Origin: Stygiolobus azoricus
Lineage (GTDB): Archaea; Thermoproteota; Thermoprotei_A; Sulfolobales; Sulfolobaceae
DNA length: 64,000 bases
Direction of reading: 5' to 3'
NCBI RefSeq assembly: GCF_009729035.1
Contig: NZ_CP045483.1
Coordinates: 828,001-892,000, forward strand
Of the stretch, positions 57,793 to 64,000 are shown piece by piece. A program made the translations under genes and the position numbers. Every line of letters starts with the position of its first letter. Positions within the stretch are counted from its first letter, which is position 1. The notes beneath the pieces are model-generated. The model searched no databases, was not told the origin of the DNA, and saw nothing but the letters and a program-made list of their open reading frames with translations.

Positions 57793-59244
57793 ATGAAAAT
57801 AACAAGAGAAAAGTGGCAGACGGACTTTTCTGAATGGTTCGACTGGGTACTAAAAGAAGGTGAATTCTACGATTATGGGAGATATCCAGTCAAAGGAGTA
57901 GGAGTTTGGTTACCCTACGGTTTCAAAATAAGAAGGGCTGTAACTGACTTAATTAGGAACTTACTTGATTCCACGGGACATGAGGAAGTACTATTCCCAA
58001 TGCTTATCCCAGAAGATCTGTTGCGTAGGGAGTCGGAGCACATAAGGGGTTTTGAGAGTGAGGTATACTGGGTAACAAAGGGAGGTAAGGATGACCTAGA
58101 CGTTAAATTAGCGTTGAGACCTACTAGTGAAACTTCAATTACCTTCATGGAGTCTCTGTGGATAAGTAGTTACAAGCAACTACCTAAGAAATATTACCAA
58201 ATAGTGAGCGTTTTCCGATATGAGACCAAAGCTACGAGACCCATGATAAGGCTCAGGGAGTTAACTACTTTCAAAGAAGCGCATACTCTACACGAGACTT
58301 ATGAAGACGCCGAAAGACAAGTCAAAGAGGCAGTAGAAATCTACAAAAAGTTTTTCGATGAACTAGGAATTCCTTATGTCATATCGAAGAGGCCAGATTG
58401 GGATAAGTTTGCAGGTGCTGTTTACACTATTGCGTTCGATACGATAATGCCAGACTCGAGGGTTATGCAAATAGGTACGGTACATCATCTAGGACAACAC
58501 TTTACAAAAGTGTTCGACTTCAAGATACAAAAGAAAGATGGTTCATTAGACTATCCTCATCAAACAAGTTATGGGATTTCAGACAGGGTGATCGCTGCGT
58601 TAATCGCCCTTAACGGAGACGATCACGGCCCGGTCTTGAATCCTAAAATAGCACCTATAAAAGTAGTAATAATTCCTATACCCGCTAAAGATGATGAAAC
58701 TAATAAGAAAATCACAGATTATTGTGACGGCATTGCGGAGGAATTAAATAAGAACTCAATAAACGCAGTCATTGATAAAAACCCTGAGAAGACACCCGGC
58801 GAGAAGTTTTATATCTGGGAATTAAAGGGTGTCCCCTTAAGGATAGAGATAGGGCAAAGAGAGGTAAACAATAACATGGTATATATTAAAAGGAGAGATA
58901 CATTACAAGGCATTTCGATAGGGAGAAGTGAATTAGTGCAAAAAGTTTCCGAGCTCCTAATGAAGATCTCGGAAGATTTGAAGAAAAATGCTTGGGAAAT
59001 GATGAAGAGTAAAATAATATATACAGACGATCTAGATGAAGCTAAAAAGACGTTAGAAAATAGGTCTGGTATAGTAGAAGTACCATGGTGTGGGGAGAAC
59101 GATTGTGGTTTGAAACTTCAAGAGCTTACTAACAGTAGGGTGTTAGGTTCTCCTTACGATTCAGCAAGAGATGTTTCAAATAAGTCGTGTGTGGTTTGTA
59201 AAAAACCAGCTAAGGATACCCTCAGGCTAGCAAAAACTTATTAA
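57793..59244 (+). CDS. proS: Prolyl-tRNA synthetase
   Basis: A class II synthetase of the archaeal/eukaryotic type, 483 residues. Class II motifs are LRPTSETSI and [16 protein letters not shown] (motif 2), and a region including [17 protein letters not shown] (motif 3). The anticodon domain and a C-terminal zinc-binding domain (CGENDCG and SCVVCKK) are present. It starts 54 bases after the ATPase operon with a T-rich gap and a TATA-like region, so it is probably separate. Confidence 0.97.
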   Translation: MKITREKWQTDFSEWFDWVLKEGEFYDYGRYPVKGVGVWLPYGFKIRRAVTDLIRNLLDSTGHEEVLFPMLIPEDLLRRESEHIRGFESEVYWVTKGGKDDLDVKLALRPTSETSITFMESLWISSYKQLPKKYYQIVSVFRYETKATRPMIRLRELTTFKEAHTLHETYEDAERQVKEAVEIYKKFFDELGIPYVISKRPDWDKFAGAVYTIAFDTIMPDSRVMQIGTVHHLGQHFTKVFDFKIQKKDGSLDYPHQTSYGISDRVIAALIALNGDDHGPVLNPKIAPIKVVIIPIPAKDDETNKKITDYCDGIAEELNKNSINAVIDKNPEKTPGEKFYIWELKGVPLRIEIGQREVNNNMVYIKRRDTLQGISIGRSELVQKVSELLMKISEDLKKNAWEMMKSKIIYTDDLDEAKKTLENRSGIVEVPWCGENDCGLKLQELTNSRVLGSPYDSARDVSNKSCVVCKKPAKDTLRLAKTY

Positions 59245-59279
59245 AAGGAGTGACATGGTTAAATTAAGGGTGTTAATTT

Positions 59280-59567
59280 TTGCCTAAGAAAAGAGAGAAT
59301 AGAGGTAGAAGGAAAGGCGATAAGGGGCATGTAGGTTATATTTCTTGCGACCAATGTGGTGCTAGAGTACCAGAGGATAAGGCAATATGTGTAACTAAAC
59401 CGTACAGTCCAGTAGACCCTGCTTTAGCAGCTGAACTAGAGAAGAAAGGAGCTATTATAATGAGATATCCGGTAACGAAGTGTTATTGTGTTAATTGTGC
59501 GGTTTACTTAGGTATTATAAAGATTAGACCTGAAGAAGAAAGGAAACAAAAGGCAAAACTTTATTGA
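59280..59567 (+). CDS. rps26e: 30S ribosomal protein S26e
   Basis: A 95-residue ribosomal protein near the mRNA exit of the small subunit. The basic N-terminus PKKRENRGRRKGDKGHVGY, the zinc site CDQC and CYCVNC, and VPEDKAI are the family pattern. It starts with TTG, giving the expected PKKRE N-terminus; no ATG or GTG in frame is placed better. It lies 35 bases after proS. Confidence 0.95.
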   Translation: MPKKRENRGRRKGDKGHVGYISCDQCGARVPEDKAICVTKPYSPVDPALAAELEKKGAIIMRYPVTKCYCVNCAVYLGIIKIRPEEERKQKAKLY

Positions 59568-59593
59568 GCTCCCCAGGTCCTCTTTTGACAAAG

Positions 59594-59605
59594 TTTTTTA
59601 AATTT
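59594..59605 (+). promoter_or_regulatory. TATA box of pdxS-pdxT
   Basis: The sequence tttttaaattta is centred 26 bases before the pdxS ATG at 59625, so the message should be leaderless. Confidence 0.65.
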
Positions 59606-59624
59606 ACTTTGCTCATCTCTTTTT

Positions 59625-60635
59625 ATGAGACTTTATGAGTTAAGTTTTTATGAGATTGAGAGTTTTTTCTATAAATTAGCTGAACTCAGGGATATCCTTA
59701 AAGATGAAAATCTGTTGACAATATCCCCAATTCTTGAGAAAGGTGATGTAGTTCAGGGCACATCAATGGTAAGGCACGCTTTTCCTATATTTCAGAAAGG
59801 TGGAGTAGTAATGGATGTAACTAACGTCACACAAGCTCAAATAGCTGAAGATGCTGGAGCTACTGCTGTGATGGTCTTAGACAAGCTACCCTACGACGTG
59901 AGGAAAAGTGGCGGTGTAGCGAGAATGGCTGATCCAAAAATTATTGAGGAAGTAATGAACTCTATTACGATACCCGTTATGGCAAAGGTAAGGATAGGGC
60001 ATTATTATGAAGCTAAGGTGCTAGAAGCACTAGGAGTAGATATGATAGACGAGAGCGAAGTCCTTACACCTGCTGACGAGGAACATCACATAAACAAATG
60101 GGAATTCAAAGTACCCTTCGTTAACGGTGCGAGAAGTTTAGGAGAAGCCTTGAGGAGAATTAGTGAGGGAGCATCAATGATCAGAACTAAAGGTGAAGCC
60201 GGAACTGGAAACGTAAGTGAAGCTGTAAAGCACATGAAAATAATAAACAATGAGATAGCCCAATTGGTGTCGATGAATGAAGAGGACAGATTAAAGAAAT
60301 CTAGGGAGTTACAAGTTCCTTATCAATTAGTAGAACTAACTGTTAAGCTCAAGAGGTTACCGGTTGTCAACTTTGCTGCTGGAGGAATAGCTACACCTGC
60401 TGATGCTGCCCTAATGATGTGGTTAGGTGCCGACGGTGTTTTCGTAGGCTCTGGAATATTTAAGAGTTCAGACCCAGATATGAGGGCTAAAGCAGTAGTT
60501 TTGGCCACTGCCAACTGGGAGGACCCTGAAATTGTGTTAGAGGCACAAAAAATGATAAGCGAAAGCAAGAGTATGATGGGTATTGATATAAAGTCACTTA
60601 AGCCAGAGGAGTTGCTGCAAATAAGAGGGAGTTAA
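59625..60635 (+). CDS. pdxS: Pyridoxal 5'-phosphate synthase lyase subunit PdxS
   Basis: Makes PLP from ribose 5-phosphate, glyceraldehyde 3-phosphate and ammonia in the DXP-independent route. The (beta/alpha)8 barrel shows D64 in [13 protein letters not shown]121 in [14 protein letters not shown] (Schiff-base lysine) and K189 in [11 protein letters not shown] (second lysine). The N-terminus has an extra segment before the usual start, giving 336 residues versus about 295 in bacteria. It is two bases upstream of pdxT; ammonia is supplied by PdxT through the complex. Confidence 0.97.
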   Translation: MRLYELSFYEIESFFYKLAELRDILKDENLLTISPILEKGDVVQGTSMVRHAFPIFQKGGVVMDVTNVTQAQIAEDAGATAVMVLDKLPYDVRKSGGVARMADPKIIEEVMNSITIPVMAKVRIGHYYEAKVLEALGVDMIDESEVLTPADEEHHINKWEFKVPFVNGARSLGEALRRISEGASMIRTKGEAGTGNVSEAVKHMKIINNEIAQLVSMNEEDRLKKSRELQVPYQLVELTVKLKRLPVVNFAAGGIATPADAALMMWLGADGVFVGSGIFKSSDPDMRAKAVVLATANWEDPEIVLEAQKMISESKSMMGIDIKSLKPEELLQIRGS

Positions 60636-60637
60636 GT

Positions 60638-61240
60638 ATGAAAATAGGAATTCTTGCTTATCAAGGTAGTTTTGAAGAGCATGCATTACAGTTAAAGAGA
60701 GCAATGATAAAACTGAACGTTAGTGGAGATATACTTCCGGTTAAAAAAACAGGGGATCTGAAACAAGTTGACGGATTAATTATACCAGGTGGAGAGAGTA
60801 CAACTATTGGAATTATAGCTCAGAAGCTTGGTGTCTTAGACGATTTAAAAAGTAAGATCACTGAAGGTACACCGGTGTTAGGGACTTGTGCCGGTGCTAT
60901 AATGTTAGCTAAAGACGTCACAGACGCAAAGGTCTCCAAAAAGTCACAGCCTCTGATAGGGGAAATGAATATTCAAGTTATAAGGAATTATTACGGAAGA
61001 CAGAGGGAGAGCTTTGAGGCGACTTTAGATTTCTCAGTTATAGGTGGCGGAAAAGGTAGGGTAGTATTCATTAGGGCTCCAGCAATCGTGAAGACGTGGG
61101 GAGAGGCTAAGTCTTTAATAACACTACAAGGTGTTACGGTAATGGCTGAGGAGAGAAATATGATTGCCACTACTTTCCATCCTGAACTATCGAATACTAC
61201 AATCGTTCATGAGTACTTTCTCGATCACGTCAAGAGATAA
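60638..61240 (+). CDS. pdxT: Pyridoxal 5'-phosphate synthase glutaminase subunit PdxT
   Basis: A class I glutamine amidotransferase that feeds ammonia to PdxS. The triad is C84 in LGTCAGAIML, H181 and E183 in TTFHPELS. PGGESTTIG (about 50-58) is the oxyanion/substrate loop. The 200 residues are normal. It begins two bases after the pdxS stop, so the pair is one unit. Confidence 0.97.
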   Translation: MKIGILAYQGSFEEHALQLKRAMIKLNVSGDILPVKKTGDLKQVDGLIIPGGESTTIGIIAQKLGVLDDLKSKITEGTPVLGTCAGAIMLAKDVTDAKVSKKSQPLIGEMNIQVIRNYYGRQRESFEATLDFSVIGGGKGRVVFIRAPAIVKTWGEAKSLITLQGVTVMAEERNMIATTFHPELSNTTIVHEYFLDHVKR

Positions 61241-61284
61241 TTTATTATTTTTCCACTCACTAATTTGAAGTAGGGTATTATTAG

Positions 61285-62814
<1,530 letters not shown>

Positions 62815-63249
62815 TTACATAAAGAAATCCAAGGTTTTGCTCAATTTGGCGTCTACATATCTCACCAAGTCGTCAAAAGTAAGACCTATACTTAGTGTCT
62901 CCATATCAACAACGTAATTACCAATCTCTGTCTTTCTAAGGCTGTCGAATTTAACAAAACGTAGTTCTTTATCGATTTTAGCTCCGATGAACAATTCGCC
63001 TCCGCTCCTCCTTGCAAATTCCTTTATTCCTTCAGCTTGTTCCCGTTCAATGTAAATTCTACTTCCGTTTTTTCTACTCTTCATTTCAATGAGAATTATG
63101 ACACCGGATTTCATGGCTACTATATCAGGTACGTGGTCTTTTCTCTTAGCTCCGCTTGCAGGTGCTCTAATAACGGCAAAGCCCCTATCTCTAAGTTTGG
63201 AAACAATATACCTCTCTAAAGAAGTGCCCCTACTTTTATTTGAAGTCAC
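62815..63249 (-). CDS. hjc: Holliday junction resolvase Hjc
   Basis: An archaeal resolvase that cuts four-way junctions symmetrically. The active-site set is complete: E12 in GTSLERYIV, D42 in HVPDIVAM, E55 and K57 in LIEMKSRK. The 144 residues match the Sulfolobus enzyme. A C-terminal segment (AKLSKTLDFFM) with terminal hydrophobics resembles a PCNA-binding peptide. The two stop codons of hjc and PINA abut, so the genes converge. Confidence 0.95.
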   Translation of the reverse strand: MTSNKSRGTSLERYIVSKLRDRGFAVIRAPASGAKRKDHVPDIVAMKSGVIILIEMKSRKNGSRIYIEREQAEGIKEFARRSGGELFIGAKIDKELRFVKFDSLRKTEIGNYVVDMETLSIGLTFDDLVRYVDAKLSKTLDFFM

Positions 63250-63268
63250 AAAAGAATATAATAAAAAT

Positions 63269-64000
<732 letters not shown>

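Overview
The window is a compact, AT-rich stretch of crenarchaeal chromosome, almost certainly from the order Sulfolobales (Sulfolobus/Sulfurisphaera/Saccharolobus relatives). The evidence is gene content: an archaeal mevalonate operon, the trehalose genes treX/treZ, a pyruvoyl arginine decarboxylase of the crenarchaeal type, the UV-induced Ups pilus cluster, family-B DNA polymerase B1, an A-type ATP synthase operon with the Sulfolobus-type epsilon subunit, a solitary 5S rRNA gene, and mostly leaderless promoters with a TATA box about 26 bases before the start codon. Species cannot be fixed from the sequence alone.

Layout. 1-2611 (minus): start of treX, treZ and a secreted protein of unknown role in one overlapping operon. 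2725-3114: arginine decarboxylase. 3274-7055: HMG-CoA synthase, a thiolase-like protein that lacks key catalytic residues, a DUF35 OB-fold protein and HMG-CoA reductase, all overlapping; then glyA. 8422-11094 (minus): pgk, gap and a universal stress protein. 11134-13757: three poorly known genes and a 17-bp inverted repeat. 13732-25157: a small membrane protein, then upsX-E-F-A-B followed by endonuclease III, ParB-like, glycosyltransferase and Lhr-type helicase genes, a pilus and DNA-repair island. 25068-31487: JAMM-like, CBS/HTH, XRE-like and other small regulators, an aminotransferase, a CinA-like protein and a hydrolase. 31484-37529: pheT, pheS, a metal-dependent hydrolase, map, a DUF1512-like membrane protein and a zinc-ribbon peptide. 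37581-43082: 5S rRNA, HD phosphohydrolase, phosphoglycolate phosphatase, gltX, rpl7ae with a leader that can fold as a kink-turn, a glycosyltransferase and an intron-bearing tRNA-Arg. 43124-50393: polB1, an acidic-tailed DUF2286-like protein, the lysine methyltransferase aKMT, a thioredoxin-like protein with HPSH in place of CPxC, a CDP-alcohol phosphatidyltransferase, priL and metG. 50385-57738: ATP synthase (atpI divergent from atpF-E-A-B-D-epsilon-c). 57793-64000: proS, rps26e, pdxS/pdxT, the PIN-KH ATPase PINA facing Holliday-junction resolvase hjc, and the 3' part of ilvC.

Working together: the window combines isoprenoid lipid precursor synthesis, lower glycolysis, trehalose formation, translation (five synthetase genes for four synthetases, two ribosomal proteins, 5S rRNA, a tRNA), replication (PolB1, PriL), recombination and repair (Nth, Lhr helicase, PINA, Hjc) and energy conservation. 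The most interesting signals are the degenerate thiolase in the mevalonate operon, UV-type hexamers at near-constant spacing before upsX, upsE and upsA, the kink-turn-like fold enclosing the Shine-Dalgarno region of the L7Ae gene, the HPSH thioredoxin-like protein, and several symmetric DNA sites near promoters. No insertion sequence or CRISPR array was recognised.
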